64,000 nucleotides of DNA from Citrobacter portucalensis (GCF_002042885.1 NZ_MVFY01000013.1:62001-126000), one strand, 5' to 3'; numbered from the stretch's first letter, positions 1 to 9,126 are shown. The notes: generated from the letters alone by a model not told the origin. Numbers and translations are program-made.

Positions 1-821
1 AAGCCAACCCGTGGTAGCAATGTGATAACTGCCGCAGCCAGCCCGGTCCACGCAGGGCCAATGCCGTGCCAGCTTTCGCTTACCCACAAGAACAGCACCA
101 CCGCTAACATCCAGGCCAGACGTTTTTCATCCCGGCTCATCGGCTCCGGCGGCGTGAGATCGCGCGGCGCATGCGGCTTGCCAGGGAACAACCAGCAGAT
201 AAGCACAATGAGCACCGCGCCTTTAAGCCAACCCAGAACCGGCGTATGCAGCAGCAAATAGGGAAGATAATTGAGGTGGATGCCGTAAGAGCCTTCCGCC
301 GCGCCGCTCATCACCAGATTCGGTACGTTAGCGGGTAAAATCGTCGCAGAAAGCTGGAACGTCCCAAACCCGACGGCCAGTGCCAGACCATACCAGGCGC
401 GCGTGCCGTCGTTAATTCCAGCCCGTTTCGCCATCGCCGCGACGATCGGCATCAGCAGCGCAATGCGGCCCATGTTGGATGGCATTACAAATGCCAGCGC
501 GTAACTCAGCAGCACTACGCTCGCCACCATTAACGGCCAGGAATCAGTCAACCTCGATGACAGCGCCCTCGCCGCCCTGTCCGCCAGCCCCGTTTTACGA
601 ATCGCGATACCCAGTACAAAGCCGCTAAACACCAGCCAGAACGCGGAGGACGCAAAGCCGCCAAAAATCACATCCGGTGGCGCGATTTTGGCCACCATCG
701 CCACGGCAAAGAACAGCAGCGCCGTTATAAACTCCGGCAGCAGCGACGTAGCCCAGAGCAGAATGGTGATACCAACCACCAGAGAGGGGATAAACAGAGG
801 GTGTGTAAGCCAGAGCGACAT
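1..821 (-). CDS. SLC13/DASS-type anion transporter, 3' part outside window
   Basis: An open frame from an ATG at 819-821 runs off the left edge, giving about 273 residues of a very hydrophobic inner-membrane protein. A purine-rich GGAGACAG lies just upstream of the ATG. Alternating membrane segments are visible, and a conserved stretch around residues 150-172 (LALAVGFGTFQ, then LPANVPNLVMSG) resembles the substrate- and sodium-binding region of divalent anion:sodium symporters. The likely substrate is a di- or tricarboxylate or another small anion; the sequence does not tell which. It lies 73 bases downstream of cdh on the same strand. E. coli K-12 has tpiA next to cdh, so this is an accessory gene. 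The family is likely; the specific function is unknown. Confidence 0.65.
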   Translation of the reverse strand, partial: MSLWLTHPLFIPSLVVGITILLWATSLLPEFITALLFFAVAMVAKIAPPDVIFGGFASSAFWLVFSGFVLGIAIRKTGLADRAARALSSRLTDSWPLMVASVVLLSYALAFVMPSNMGRIALLMPIVAAMAKRAGINDGTRAWYGLALAVGFGTFQLSATILPANVPNLVMSGAAEGSYGIHLNYLPYLLLHTPVLGWLKGAVLIVLICWLFPGKPHAPRDLTPPEPMSRDEKRLAWMLAVVLFLWVSESWHGIGPAWTGLAAAVITLLPRVG

Positions 822-894
822 GCCTGTCTCCTGTTGTTTTTTTCAACAAGAATACGGGGACAGGCATGCGGAGTAAACGCCAGATTAGGTGGGG

Positions 895-1644
895 TTAACG
901 CAGAATATCACATTGATGATCCTGAATTTCCTCAGCGGAGGCGAGATTCAGAGCCAGCAGATTGCGCTGAGTAGCCAGCAGGACAAAGGATTCGTCGCTC
1001 TGGCGCACCATCGCCAACGCATAGCTGCCCATATGCTCACGCGCATCCGGCACCTCTTCCGCCAGCATCATAAACGGGCTGCGTTGTGCCAGTTCATTTT
1101 CCGTGACGCGACGCGCCAGATATTCATGACCGCGCAGCCCACCCGGTAATGGTAGCCAGCGGGTGCTGATTTTCGCCAGGTTGTCATCCAGCTGCTTTCT
1201 GACATCGGTTCGCAGGCAGGAGATATGAATATGCAGGTGATTTTGCGTACGCCCGCTACGTGAGTTAATGGTCAGAGAGACTGCTTTGTCAGGGATTTCC
1301 TGGCCGTATTTTTGGCTCATAAAGCTACGCGCCTGCCAGGCCAGCCAGAAAAAGTTCGGCGTGCCTGATTTCAACAGCAGCGGACTTTCCGTACCGTTGA
1401 TCCGCCAGGTAGGCATCAACAGATATTGCAGTGGGCCGTTACGGTCTTTGAACACCACATATCCGGCATCCGGCTTTACTTCAGCGCATGGGGCGGGGTC
1501 CTGCTGCTGCAACTGGTGCGGCAGGCATTGCTGAAGAACGATCTGGCGTAATGCGTCCGGGTTGCCGGTGAATTTCCAGTACCCGATACCTGCAGCGGCG
1601 GCGACCACAATCACCGCCAGTAAAAGATAGCCTGCTTTTTTCAT
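895..1644 (-). CDS. cdh: CDP-diacylglycerol pyrophosphatase
   Basis: 249 residues, almost collinear with E. coli Cdh. The enzyme hydrolyses CDP-diacylglycerol to phosphatidate and CMP at the inner membrane. An N-terminal membrane anchor spans about residues 4-22. The HIT-like histidine cluster NHLHIHISC at about 135-143 is the expected catalytic motif. I chose the ATG at 1644 (MKKAGY), matching the E. coli start; an upstream in-frame ATG would add 32 residues that look like read-through of the sbp terminator region. It lies downstream of sbp on the same strand, separated by a terminator. Confidence 0.95.
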   Translation of the reverse strand: MKKAGYLLLAVIVVAAAAGIGYWKFTGNPDALRQIVLQQCLPHQLQQQDPAPCAEVKPDAGYVVFKDRNGPLQYLLMPTWRINGTESPLLLKSGTPNFFWLAWQARSFMSQKYGQEIPDKAVSLTINSRSGRTQNHLHIHISCLRTDVRKQLDDNLAKISTRWLPLPGGLRGHEYLARRVTENELAQRSPFMMLAEEVPDAREHMGSYALAMVRQSDESFVLLATQRNLLALNLASAEEIQDHQCDILR

Positions 1645-1699
1645 TACGCGTTTCCTGTATCCCATTGAAGGGCAAGAGTAACGCAAAACCATGACAAAT

Positions 1700-1729
1700 A
1701 AAAAACCCGGTCGCGCTAGGCCACCGGGT
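1700..1729 (-). terminator. Rho-independent terminator of sbp
   Basis: Inverted repeat ACCCGGT (1705-1711) / ACCGGGT (1723-1729), followed on the minus strand by a run of T. It lies about 20 bases past the sbp stop codon. Confidence 0.8.
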
Positions 1730-1748
1730 CGGTAAATCACAGACTTAT

Positions 1749-2738
1749 TTATCGTTTACTGATTTGGTCGAACGTACCGCCGTTAGAGAAGTGCTCTTTC
1801 TGCGCTTTCGTCCAGCCGCCAAACTCTTCGTCGATAGTGAACAGCTTCAGCTTCGGAAATGCGTTTTCGTATTTCTTCGCGACTTCTGCATCACGTGGAC
1901 GATAGTAGTTTTTCGCCGCAATTTCCTGGCCTTCCGGAGAGTAGAGATACTTCAGGTAAGCTTCCGCCACCGCTTTGGTATCTTTCTTTTCCACCACTTT
2001 ATCAACCACGGACACGGTCGGCTCCGCGAGGATAGATTCACTCGGGGTCACTATCTCGAATTTATCTTTGCCCAGCTCGTTCGTTGCCAACAGCGCTTCG
2101 TTTTCCCAGGCAATCAGCACATCACCGATACCACGTTCAACGAAGGTATTGGTTGAGCCACGTGCGCCAGAATCCAGCACCTCAACGTTTTTATACAGGG
2201 CCTTCACAAAGTCTTGTGCCTTGGCCTGATCGTTGTTGTTGTGGTGCAGGGCATAGCCCCATGCCGCCAGATAGTTCCAGCGAGCTCCGCCGGAGCTTTT
2301 CGGGTTCGGCGTAATGACCGACACGCCCGGTTTGATTAAATCATTCCAGTCATGAATTTGTTTGGGATTGCCTTTGCGGACCAGGAACACGATGGTGGAG
2401 GTGTAAGGCGCGGAGTTATCAGGCAGGCGTTTAATCCAGTTTTTATCGATACGGCCACGTTCAGCAATGGCATCCACGTCGTAAGCCAGTGCCAGCGTCA
2501 CAACATCGGCTTCAATGCCGTTGATGACGGAAGTCGCCTGTTTACCCGAACCGCCGTGCGACTGGCGGATCACAACGTTGTCGCCCGTTTCCTGCTTCCA
2601 GTGCGCGCTGAAGGCCTTATTGTACTGCTCGTACAATTCACGCGTTGGATCGTACGATACGTTAAGTAACTGAATATCCTTTGCCAGAACGCTGGTCGAT
2701 GCCAGCAATAATGTTAACCCTACGCCCCATTTGTTCAT
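1749..2738 (-). CDS. sbp: Periplasmic sulfate-binding protein
   Basis: 329 residues, the same length as E. coli Sbp and nearly identical to it. It binds sulfate (and thiosulfate) in the periplasm and delivers it to the CysTWA ABC transporter. A signal peptide is visible ([19 protein letters not shown], cleavage before KDIQL). Conserved family segments include [11 protein letters not shown] at about 58-68 and the [10 protein letters not shown] stretch, which contribute sulfate-binding backbone and serines. A purine-rich GAGAGCTGGG precedes the ATG. In E. coli it is activated by CysB/Cbl under sulfur limitation; I did not try to define those sites in the upstream gap. Confidence 0.97.
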   Translation of the reverse strand: MNKWGVGLTLLLASTSVLAKDIQLLNVSYDPTRELYEQYNKAFSAHWKQETGDNVVIRQSHGGSGKQATSVINGIEADVVTLALAYDVDAIAERGRIDKNWIKRLPDNSAPYTSTIVFLVRKGNPKQIHDWNDLIKPGVSVITPNPKSSGGARWNYLAAWGYALHHNNNDQAKAQDFVKALYKNVEVLDSGARGSTNTFVERGIGDVLIAWENEALLATNELGKDKFEIVTPSESILAEPTVSVVDKVVEKKDTKAVAEAYLKYLYSPEGQEIAAKNYYRPRDAEVAKKYENAFPKLKLFTIDEEFGGWTKAQKEHFSNGGTFDQISKR

Positions 2739-2855
2739 CGCCCAGCTCTCTTAGGTAGTGTTGTGATGAGCAAAGCGTGCCAGAAAGGAATCCAAACATT
2801 AAAGAATAAAAAAAGATTTGCTATAACTTGGGGGAATATATGGAGTCGAGTTTTT

Positions 2856-2932
2856 GCCTGATGGCGCTACGCTTATCAGGCCTACGATTTGCATCATGTA
2901 GGCCGGATAAGGCGCAAGCCGCCATCCGGCAA
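2856..2932. repeat. REP/BIME element between pfkA and sbp
   Basis: Two inverted REP units: GCCTGATGGCGCTACGC...TATCAGGC, then GTAGGCCGGATAAGG...GCCATCCGGC. This is the classic enterobacterial bacterial interspersed mosaic element, lying just after the pfkA stop codon, where it can stabilise mRNA 3' ends. Confidence 0.9.
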
Positions 2933-2938
2933 TTGCAT

Positions 2939-3901
2939 TTAGTACAGTTTTTTCGCGCAGTCCAGCCAGTCACCTTTGAACGGACGCTTCATGTTTTCGA
3001 TAGCGTCGATGATGTCGTGGTGAACCAGCTGCTCGTTCTGAATACCTACGCAGCGACCGCCGTGACCTTCCAGCAGAAGTTCAATGGCATAGGCGCCCAT
3101 ACGGGATGCCAGGATACGGTCGTAAGGAACCGGGGAACCACCACGCTGGATGTGACCCAGTACGGTTGCACGCGTTTCACGACCCGTTTCTTTCTCAATG
3201 TAATGCGCCAGTTCGTCAACGTCACACATGTGTTCAGTGATCGCTACGATTGCGTGTTTTTTACCTTTCGCGATGCCCGCTTTGATTTCAGTAACCAAAT
3301 CGTCACGGCTGAATTCCACTTCCGGAACCACCACGAACTCACAACCACCGGCAATTGCAGCCGCCAGGGTCAGGTCACCACAGTAGCGGCCCATCACTTC
3401 AACGATAGAAATACGCTGGTGAGAAGAAGATGTATCACGCAGGCGGTCAATCGCTTCGACAACGGTACCCAGAGCGGTGAAGTAACCGATGGTGTAGTCG
3501 GTACCTTTGATATCGTTATCGATAGTGCCCGGCAGACCGATGCATGGGAAGCCCATTTCGGTCAGGCGTTTTGCACCCATGTAAGAACCGTCACCCCCGA
3601 TAACAACCAGGGCGTCGATGCCACGCTTCTTCAGGTTTTCGATCGCCACCGCACGTACGTTTTCATCACGGAATTCCGGGAAGCGAGCAGAACCGAGGAA
3701 AGTACCGCCACGGTTGATCATGTCGGACACGCTGTAGCGGTCAAGCTGGACCATACGGTCTTCATACAAACCCAGGTAGCCATCATGGATCCCCATGACT
3801 TCCAGCCCTTCCGTCAACGCTGCACGTACAACACCACGGATTGCTGCGTTCATGCCCGGCGCATCACCGCCGCTTGTCAACACACCGATTTTCTTAATCA
3901 T
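2939..3901 (-). CDS. pfkA: 6-phosphofructokinase I
   Basis: 320 residues, identical in length and almost in sequence to E. coli PfkA. It phosphorylates fructose 6-phosphate to fructose 1,6-bisphosphate with ATP, the committed step of glycolysis, as an allosteric tetramer. Visible motifs are the nucleotide-binding [10 protein letters not shown] (9-18), GGDGSYMGA (102-110) and the catalytic PGTIDND (124-130), with the general base Asp128 counting Met1. The GGS/GGR loops of the effector and substrate site (RGGSP near 252) are also present. It is single-gene, on the same strand as sbp and fieF but separated from both by gaps of about 190 bases. Confidence 0.98.
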   Translation of the reverse strand: MIKKIGVLTSGGDAPGMNAAIRGVVRAALTEGLEVMGIHDGYLGLYEDRMVQLDRYSVSDMINRGGTFLGSARFPEFRDENVRAVAIENLKKRGIDALVVIGGDGSYMGAKRLTEMGFPCIGLPGTIDNDIKGTDYTIGYFTALGTVVEAIDRLRDTSSSHQRISIVEVMGRYCGDLTLAAAIAGGCEFVVVPEVEFSRDDLVTEIKAGIAKGKKHAIVAITEHMCDVDELAHYIEKETGRETRATVLGHIQRGGSPVPYDRILASRMGAYAIELLLEGHGGRCVGIQNEQLVHHDIIDAIENMKRPFKGDWLDCAKKLY

Positions 3902-4086
3902 GACTACCTCTGAACTTTGGAATGCAAAATGAAATCTGCTGCCGGAAGTCGATTCCGCATATCGAAACGATCCAACGAATATGCAGATAGTATAACAATC
4001 ACTTCCTGCTGAATTGATTCAGGTCAGGCCAAATGGTGGTAATTTATACACAAAATGCTGGCCCGGTTCACTTTTTTTACAACGAA

Positions 4087-4989
4087 TTATGAAAGCTCAA
4101 ACATCTTGCCTTCCTTGGGTACGACTGAACAGGGATCCTGATGAATGATGACATCCGATCCCGGGAAACGCCGTAAAATTGCCTGCTCAACCTGTTCAGC
4201 CACTAAATGCGCCTGAACGAGCGGCAGATTATCTTCCATTTCCAAATGAATCTGAATAAAGCGGGTCGGCCCTGACTGCCGCGTGCGAAGATCGTGAGCG
4301 CCGCTGACTCCAGGCCATGACGTCACGATATCAATAATTTCCTGACGTTCCTCATCGGGTAAAGCGCGATCCAGCAAAGATTGCACTGCCTCATACCCCA
4401 TGCGTAATGCGCTATATAAAATATAGATGCCAATCCCGAGCGCAAACAAGGCATCTGCACGATGCCAGCCATACCATGCCAGCCCGAGCGCAATGAGAAT
4501 CGCACCGTTCATCATAACATCAGACTGATAATGAAGCATATCTGCCCGAACGGCCTGACTTTGCGTGCGCTTCACTACCCAGCGCTGAAACGAGACCAGA
4601 ATGATTGTACACACTAACGCAATGATGGTGACAACCACCCCAACGCCAGGATCTTTCATCGGCGTGGGTTGGATGAGATGCTGAATCCCGGTCAGGAATA
4701 AAAACAGCGCCGAACCAGAAATAAACATGCTTTGCGCCAGCGCCGCCAGCGATTCCGCTTTTCCGTGTCCGAACGTATGCTCATCATCGGCCGGTTGCAG
4801 CGAATAGCGCACCACCAACAGGTTGGTTAACGACGCCGCGATGTCCACCAGAGAATCCACCAGTGCAGCCAGAATACTGACCGATCCGGTGTACCACCAC
4901 GCGAAAATTTTGATCAAAAGTAACAGCGATGCCATCACGGTCGCCGCGATTGCCGCCCTGCTCACCAGCCGCCCATAGGTTTGATTCAT
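4087..4989 (-). CDS. fieF: Cation-efflux pump FieF (zinc/iron), CDF family
   Basis: 300 residues, very close to E. coli FieF/YiiP, a proton-coupled Zn(II)/Fe(II)/Cd(II) exporter of the inner membrane. Six membrane helices are followed by a cytoplasmic metal-binding domain. The tetrahedral transport site is intact: Asp45 and Asp49 in helix 2 and His153 and Asp157 in helix 5. The C-terminal domain keeps the HLEMEDN and VIIHQDP metal-site segments. The ATG at 4989 was chosen because an AGGAG lies five bases upstream and it gives the family length; a GTG two codons earlier is too near the ribosome site. The C-terminus (KMFELS) differs from E. coli. Confidence 0.97.
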   Translation of the reverse strand: MNQTYGRLVSRAAIAATVMASLLLLIKIFAWWYTGSVSILAALVDSLVDIAASLTNLLVVRYSLQPADDEHTFGHGKAESLAALAQSMFISGSALFLFLTGIQHLIQPTPMKDPGVGVVVTIIALVCTIILVSFQRWVVKRTQSQAVRADMLHYQSDVMMNGAILIALGLAWYGWHRADALFALGIGIYILYSALRMGYEAVQSLLDRALPDEERQEIIDIVTSWPGVSGAHDLRTRQSGPTRFIQIHLEMEDNLPLVQAHLVAEQVEQAILRRFPGSDVIIHQDPCSVVPKEGKMFELS

Positions 4990-5060
4990 AAACACTCCTG
5001 CCAGGATATGCCGCTAGTATAACGGATGAAGTAAAACAGTCAGGCAATAACCGAGGGACA

Positions 5061-5110
5061 AATTTTGGGCAAAAAAACCACACACAATGTGTGGGAAACA
5101 GGAATGGAAT
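5061..5110 (-). terminator. CpxQ-like terminator hairpin, diverged copy
   Basis: On the minus strand, CCACACA / TGTGTGG arms (5078-5084, 5088-5094) are followed by seven T (5077-5071) and then GCCCAAAATT. The same order of elements occurs at the CpxQ end (6288-6340): AATTTTGGGCAAAAAAA is shared exactly, and the bases next to the stem read CCATTCCTGTTT here against CCATCCCTGTCTT in CpxQ. It therefore looks like a decayed copy of the CpxQ 3' part lying on the other side of the two-gene insert. Confidence 0.65.
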
Positions 5111-5236
5111 GTTGCAGCAATACGCCACCTGAATACGTTTTATTCTGAATTTTTAAGGCCTCTCTGTAACACTTCTATTCCTCATTTGCTTTAGGTGTAC
5201 GATAAACACTCAATCTACATATCTTGAGGGATTAAG

Positions 5237-5800
5237 ATGGCGTATTACCCTAATTCTATTGACTGGAAACCGATCCAAGACGGAGGTCTGCGTAGGTTAA
5301 GGCTTGGCGAGATAAATCTTGCAAACTCGCTCTTTGGCTTCAGCATTCTTTACTATCAGGTTTGGGTTCATCTGGAAAGTTATCTTCCTTTTGATACTCA
5401 AAACCCAGGTCAGGCGATGACGCCTGACGGCGAAATGTGGTTTAGAACAATAAAATACGAAGATGATTTCTCGATGCCAACAAAACAGCCAACTCCAAAT
5501 GACCAGCATCTTTTTTTGCATGAAATGATGCATGTTTGGCAGCACCAATATGGAATGTGGGTACGAACACGCGGGGCGTTCTCATGGGCTGCTGACTATA
5601 CATACAGCCTAAATGAAAAAAATCTACTTGATTACGGACTGGAGCAACAAGCATCCTTAGTCAGTGATTACTGGTTGTTAAAGCACTATGGGTTTGATGG
5701 GCATAGCGATCTGTATGTTTACCGTGATTATGACCCAGAAGAACCGGCGCTGGAATTAATGCAGAAATATGAAAAGGTACTCGGGAGCTTTCCGATATGA
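5237..5800 (+). CDS. HExxH metallopeptidase-like protein, possible T6SS effector
   Basis: 187 residues, no signal peptide and no membrane segment. A zinc-metallopeptidase signature HEMMHVWQH starts at His95 (His95, Glu96, His99). A Glu136 in LEQQASLVSDY sits where gluzincins carry the third metal ligand. I recall short proteins of this kind in Klebsiella and relatives annotated as Vgr/Rhs-related proteins next to VgrG genes, so a type VI secretion effector is plausible, but no VgrG, PAAR or Rhs gene is in this window. GAGGG lies upstream of the ATG. It overlaps the next gene by four bases (ATGA), suggesting co-translation of toxin and immunity. The pair looks AT-richer than its neighbours. 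The target is unknown. Confidence 0.7.
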   Translation: MAYYPNSIDWKPIQDGGLRRLRLGEINLANSLFGFSILYYQVWVHLESYLPFDTQNPGQAMTPDGEMWFRTIKYEDDFSMPTKQPTPNDQHLFLHEMMHVWQHQYGMWVRTRGAFSWAADYTYSLNEKNLLDYGLEQQASLVSDYWLLKHYGFDGHSDLYVYRDYDPEEPALELMQKYEKVLGSFPI

Positions 5801-6156
5801 AGAAATCGTTCTTTTTTCTCCCTTTACTTTTATTTCTGGCAGGGTGCCCAGGGAAAGGCAGAGAGGGTGCAGAGTCCGGTGAACGACGGGCGATCTACGT
5901 AGATGGCAATCGTGTTTGCTTTACCATAGATAAAAATGATGTGTTAAACCGCTATATTCTGTCAACTAATGGTAGAGAAGATAAAAAATTATTAGTCGGC
6001 GATTTTAAACATCTCATCTACCCAAGTACCTGCTTCACGGTCAATTTAGAAAAAGGGGTGGTGTATGGTGCAAGCTATACCTTAAATGGAAAAAATCACT
6101 ACTACACATTTATCATTACCAATGATGGAAAAGTGTTGGATTTAGGAAAAAGCTAA
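5797..6156 (+). CDS. Putative immunity lipoprotein partner of the HExxH protein
   Basis: 119 residues. A lipoprotein signal peptide is clear: a charged start, a run of Phe/Leu, then the lipobox LAGC with the lipidated Cys17. The residue after Cys is Pro, not Asp, so sorting to the outer membrane is expected. The remaining ~100 residues are polar with beta-strand-like alternation and no recognised catalytic motif. It starts inside the stop codon of the metallopeptidase-like gene (ATGA). Small periplasmic lipoproteins next to candidate effectors are typical type VI immunity proteins, and I recall similar Klebsiella and E. coli proteins being annotated that way. The role is inferred from context. 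Confidence 0.65.
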   Translation: MKKSFFFLPLLLFLAGCPGKGREGAESGERRAIYVDGNRVCFTIDKNDVLNRYILSTNGREDKKLLVGDFKHLIYPSTCFTVNLEKGVVYGASYTLNGKNHYYTFIITNDGKVLDLGKS

Positions 6157-6297
6157 GCATTATTATCAGATTACGCCGCTCTACATAAAGACAGTAAGTT
6201 ACATTGAAGTCAGCCACACATAACAAAAGCTGTTTTCAGCTCCAAATACTATCTGCGAGTAGCTGTTTATCTTTGGTAATTCACTGTAATTTTGGGC

Positions 6298-6355
6298 AAA
6301 AAAAACCCCCACATCATGTGGGGGAAGACAGGGATGGTGTCTATGGCAAGGAAAA
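6298..6355 (-). ncRNA. cpxQ: CpxQ sRNA from the cpxP 3' end
   Basis: Immediately after the cpxP stop codon the minus strand reads TTTTCCTTGCCATAGACACC, then CATCCCTGTCTT, the stem CCCCCACA / TGTGGGGG (6306-6324) and eight T. This matches the Hfq-dependent CpxQ RNA known from Salmonella and E. coli, released from cpxP mRNA by RNase E. It represses mRNAs of inner-membrane and periplasmic proteins during envelope stress. The 58-nucleotide span is set from the known 5' end and the T-run. It also serves as the cpxP terminator. Confidence 0.88.
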
Positions 6356-6363
6356 CAGGGTTA

Positions 6364-6864
6364 CTACTGGGAACGTGAGTTGCTACTACTCAATAAATTC
6401 AACGATGAGCTTTTTTTCCAGTGCGCTACATCGCGCAGTTGCTCCATTCGTTGTTCATGTTTCTCATTTAAAACCGCTTGCTGCTCTGGCGTTAACAGGC
6501 GATACATCTGGTTGCGGATCCTGGCTATTTCAACCTGGCGGGCAACCTGTTCTTGCGCCATTCTTTCTGCCTGAGCGCGCACTGCGCTTTCATCAAATTT
6601 CTCTGCGGTGACAAGGCGATGCATTGTCTCCATTTCGCTAACATTAACAGGAGGCTGTTCGTGTCTTGCCTGCTGCATTAAATCTCGCATCTGTTGACGT
6701 TGATGTTCGGTTAAACTGATACCGTCAAACATGTGGCTCTGAACGCTGCGTTGCGATGAGCCTTCACCCAGGTGCCAGTGATCGCCTGTGACGACTTCAG
6801 CTGCATGGCTAAATGTACTGAGTGCCAGCGTTGAGGCCATGACGGCAGCGGTAACTTTGCCCAT
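6364..6864 (-). CDS. cpxP: Periplasmic Cpx-pathway inhibitor CpxP
   Basis: 166 residues, the same length as E. coli CpxP. It is a periplasmic adaptor that inhibits the sensor CpxA and delivers misfolded proteins to DegP. A signal peptide (cleavage after about residue 21, HAA) and the two LTxxQ motifs, LTEHQ and LTPEQ, characteristic of the Spy/CpxP fold are visible. The ATG at 6864 has GGGAG six bases upstream; a GTG one codon earlier is less likely. The gene is divergent from cpxRA, with a CpxR box between, and its 3' end yields CpxQ. Confidence 0.96.
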   Translation of the reverse strand: MGKVTAAVMASTLALSTFSHAAEVVTGDHWHLGEGSSQRSVQSHMFDGISLTEHQRQQMRDLMQQARHEQPPVNVSEMETMHRLVTAEKFDESAVRAQAERMAQEQVARQVEIARIRNQMYRLLTPEQQAVLNEKHEQRMEQLRDVAHWKKSSSLNLLSSSNSRSQ

Positions 6865-6944
6865 CACTTGCTCCCAAAATCTTTTCTGTCGCGATTCAAC
6901 GAGAGACAGTTTACGATTCGGGCTGCAAACATGCGTCAGGGGGT

Positions 6945-6959
6945 GTAAAACAACGTAAA
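6945..6959. promoter_or_regulatory. CpxR box between cpxP and cpxR
   Basis: GTAAA-ACAAC-GTAAA is a perfect match to the CpxR consensus GTAAA-N5-GTAAA, placed in the divergent cpxP/cpxR gap, as expected for autoactivation of cpxRA and strong induction of cpxP. Confidence 0.92.
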
Positions 6960-7014
6960 GTCATAGATTAGCGACGCCTGATGACGTAATTTCTGCCTCG
7001 GAGGTACGTAAACA

Positions 7015-7713
7015 ATGAATAAAATCCTGTTAGTTGATGATGACCGAGAGCTGACTTCCCTGTTAAAGGAGTTGCTCGAAATGGAAGGTTTCGATGTGCT
7101 GGTTGCCTATGATGGGGAACAGGCGCTTGAGCTTCTGGATGACAGCATCGATTTACTTTTGCTCGACGTCATGATGCCGAAGAAAAACGGCATTGATACG
7201 CTGAAAGCACTTCGTCAGACACACCAGACACCTGTAATCATGCTGACCGCTCGCGGCAGCGAATTGGATCGCGTACTTGGCCTTGAGCTGGGCGCGGACG
7301 ACTATTTACCTAAACCGTTTAACGACCGTGAACTGGTCGCGCGCATCCGCGCTATTCTACGTCGCTCACACTGGAGCGAACAGCAGCAGAACAGCGATAA
7401 CGGCTCGCCGACGCTGGAAGTAGATGCGTTAAGCCTTAATCCGGGTCGCCAGGAAGCCAGCTTTGACGGGCAAATTCTGGAGTTAACCGGCACCGAATTC
7501 ACCCTGCTCTATTTGCTGGCTCAGCATCTCGGTCAGGTGGTTTCGCGTGAACACCTGAGCCAGGAAGTGCTGGGCAAACGCCTGACGCCTTTCGATCGCG
7601 CGATCGACATGCATATCTCGAACCTGCGTCGTAAGCTGCCAGAGCGTAAAGACGGACACCCGTGGTTTAAAACCCTGCGTGGTCGCGGCTACCTGATGGT
7701 CTCCGCTTCATGA
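7015..7713 (+). CDS. cpxR: Envelope-stress response regulator CpxR
   Basis: 232 residues, OmpR/PhoB family. The receiver domain (1-115) has the acidic pocket (DDD at 8-10), phospho-acceptor Asp51 (LLLLDVMMP) and Lys of the LPKPF motif near 103-107. A winged-helix DNA-binding domain covers about 135-230. Phosphorylated by CpxA, it controls envelope quality-control genes including degP, dsbA and cpxP. The stop codon overlaps the cpxA start (ATGA), so the pair is translationally coupled. CGGAGG is upstream of the ATG. Confidence 0.98.
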   Translation: MNKILLVDDDRELTSLLKELLEMEGFDVLVAYDGEQALELLDDSIDLLLLDVMMPKKNGIDTLKALRQTHQTPVIMLTARGSELDRVLGLELGADDYLPKPFNDRELVARIRAILRRSHWSEQQQNSDNGSPTLEVDALSLNPGRQEASFDGQILELTGTEFTLLYLLAQHLGQVVSREHLSQEVLGKRLTPFDRAIDMHISNLRRKLPERKDGHPWFKTLRGRGYLMVSAS

Positions 7714-9083
7714 TAGGGAGCTTAACCGCACGCATCTTTGCCATCTTCTGGTTGACGCTGGCGCTGGTGTTGATGTTGGTACTGATGTTACCCAAGCTCG
7801 ACTCACGCCAGATGACCGAGCTACTGGACAGCGAGCAGCGCCAGGGGTTAATGATTGAGCAACATGTTGAAGCTGAACTGGCGAACGATCCACCCAACGA
7901 TTTGATGTGGTGGCGTCGCTTGTTTCGGGCGATAGACAAGTGGGCGCCGCCAGGACAGCGGTTATTACTTGTTACGACGGAAGGACGCGTGATCGGCGCA
8001 GAACGCAACGAAATGCAGATCATTCGTAACTTTATTGGTCAGGCCGATAACGCCGACCATCCGCAAAAGAAAAAATACGGTCGCGTTGAGATGGTCGGGC
8101 CTTTCTCCGTCAGAGACGGTGAAGATAACTACCAGTTGTATCTCATACGACCTGCCAGCAGCTCACAATCTGACTTTATCAACCTGCTGTTCGACCGACC
8201 GCTGTTGTTGCTGATCGTCACCATGTTAGTCAGCTCACCGCTATTGCTTTGGCTTGCCTGGAGTCTGGCGAAACCGGCGCGTAAGTTGAAAAACGCGGCG
8301 GATGAAGTAGCTCAGGGTAACCTGCGTCAGCATCCAGAGCTGGAAGCCGGTCCGCAGGAGTTTCTGGCGGCAGGCGCAAGCTTTAACCAGATGGTTACGG
8401 CGCTGGAACGGATGATGACCACACAGCAACGCCTGCTGTCGGACATCTCTCACGAGCTGAGAACACCGCTAACGCGTCTGCAACTGGGCACCGCTCTGCT
8501 GCGCCGTCGTAGCGGTGAGAGCAAAGAGCTGGAGCGCATTGAAACAGAAGCACACCGACTGGACAGCATGATCAACGACCTGCTGGTGATGTCACGTAAT
8601 CAGCAGAAAAACGCGCTGGTCAGTGAAACAGTGAAAGCTAATCAGCTTTGGGGCGAAGTGCTGGATAACGCCGCCTTTGAAGCTGAGCAGATGGGTAAAT
8701 CGCTCACGGTGAATTTCCCGCCGGGTCCGTGGCCGCTGTACGGTAACCCAAATGCGTTGGAAAGTGCGCTGGAAAACATTGTGCGCAATGCCCTGCGCTA
8801 TTCACATACGAAGATTGAAGTTGGCTTCGCGGTGGATATCGACGGGATTACCATCACCGTGGACGACGATGGCCCAGGCGTTAGCCCTGAAGACAGAGAA
8901 CAGATTTTCCGTCCGTTCTATCGTACCGATGAGGCGCGCGATCGCGAGTCTGGCGGAACGGGTCTGGGTCTGGCGATTGTTGAAACCGCAATTCAGCAGC
9001 ATCGTGGCTGGGTGAAGGCCGAAGACAGCCCGCTGGGTGGTTTACGGCTGGTGATTTGGTTACCGCTGTATAAACGCGCGTAA
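7710..9083 (+). CDS. cpxA: Envelope-stress sensor histidine kinase CpxA
   Basis: 457 residues, the E. coli length. It has an N-terminal membrane helix (about 8-28), a periplasmic PAS-like sensor region, and a second helix (about 163-186) leading into a HAMP domain. A HisKA domain follows with phospho-accepting His248 (LLSDISHELRTP) and an HATPase_c domain with the N box (ENIVRNALRYS) and G boxes (DDDGPGV, GGTGLGL). It senses envelope protein misfolding and adhesion signals relieved from CpxP inhibition, and phosphorylates or dephosphorylates CpxR. It overlaps cpxR by four bases and is followed by a hairpin terminator. Confidence 0.98.
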   Translation: MIGSLTARIFAIFWLTLALVLMLVLMLPKLDSRQMTELLDSEQRQGLMIEQHVEAELANDPPNDLMWWRRLFRAIDKWAPPGQRLLLVTTEGRVIGAERNEMQIIRNFIGQADNADHPQKKKYGRVEMVGPFSVRDGEDNYQLYLIRPASSSQSDFINLLFDRPLLLLIVTMLVSSPLLLWLAWSLAKPARKLKNAADEVAQGNLRQHPELEAGPQEFLAAGASFNQMVTALERMMTTQQRLLSDISHELRTPLTRLQLGTALLRRRSGESKELERIETEAHRLDSMINDLLVMSRNQQKNALVSETVKANQLWGEVLDNAAFEAEQMGKSLTVNFPPGPWPLYGNPNALESALENIVRNALRYSHTKIEVGFAVDIDGITITVDDDGPGVSPEDREQIFRPFYRTDEARDRESGGTGLGLAIVETAIQQHRGWVKAEDSPLGGLRLVIWLPLYKRA

Positions 9084-9086
9084 CAG

Positions 9087-9119
9087 GCTTCCCCGGTACG
9101 ACATAATTACCGGGGAAGC
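9087..9119. terminator. Hairpin terminator between cpxA and yihN-like gene
   Basis: A perfect 12-base stem, GCTTCCCCGGTA (9087-9098) / TACCGGGGAAGC (9108-9119), lies in the 43-base gap between convergent genes. No long T-run follows, so termination efficiency is uncertain. Confidence 0.65.
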
Positions 9120-9126
9120 ATTCACG

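Noticed and set aside
2828-3913. 361-codon open frame opposite pfkA
   Set aside because: Antisense to pfkA and running through the BIME; no recognisable domain.
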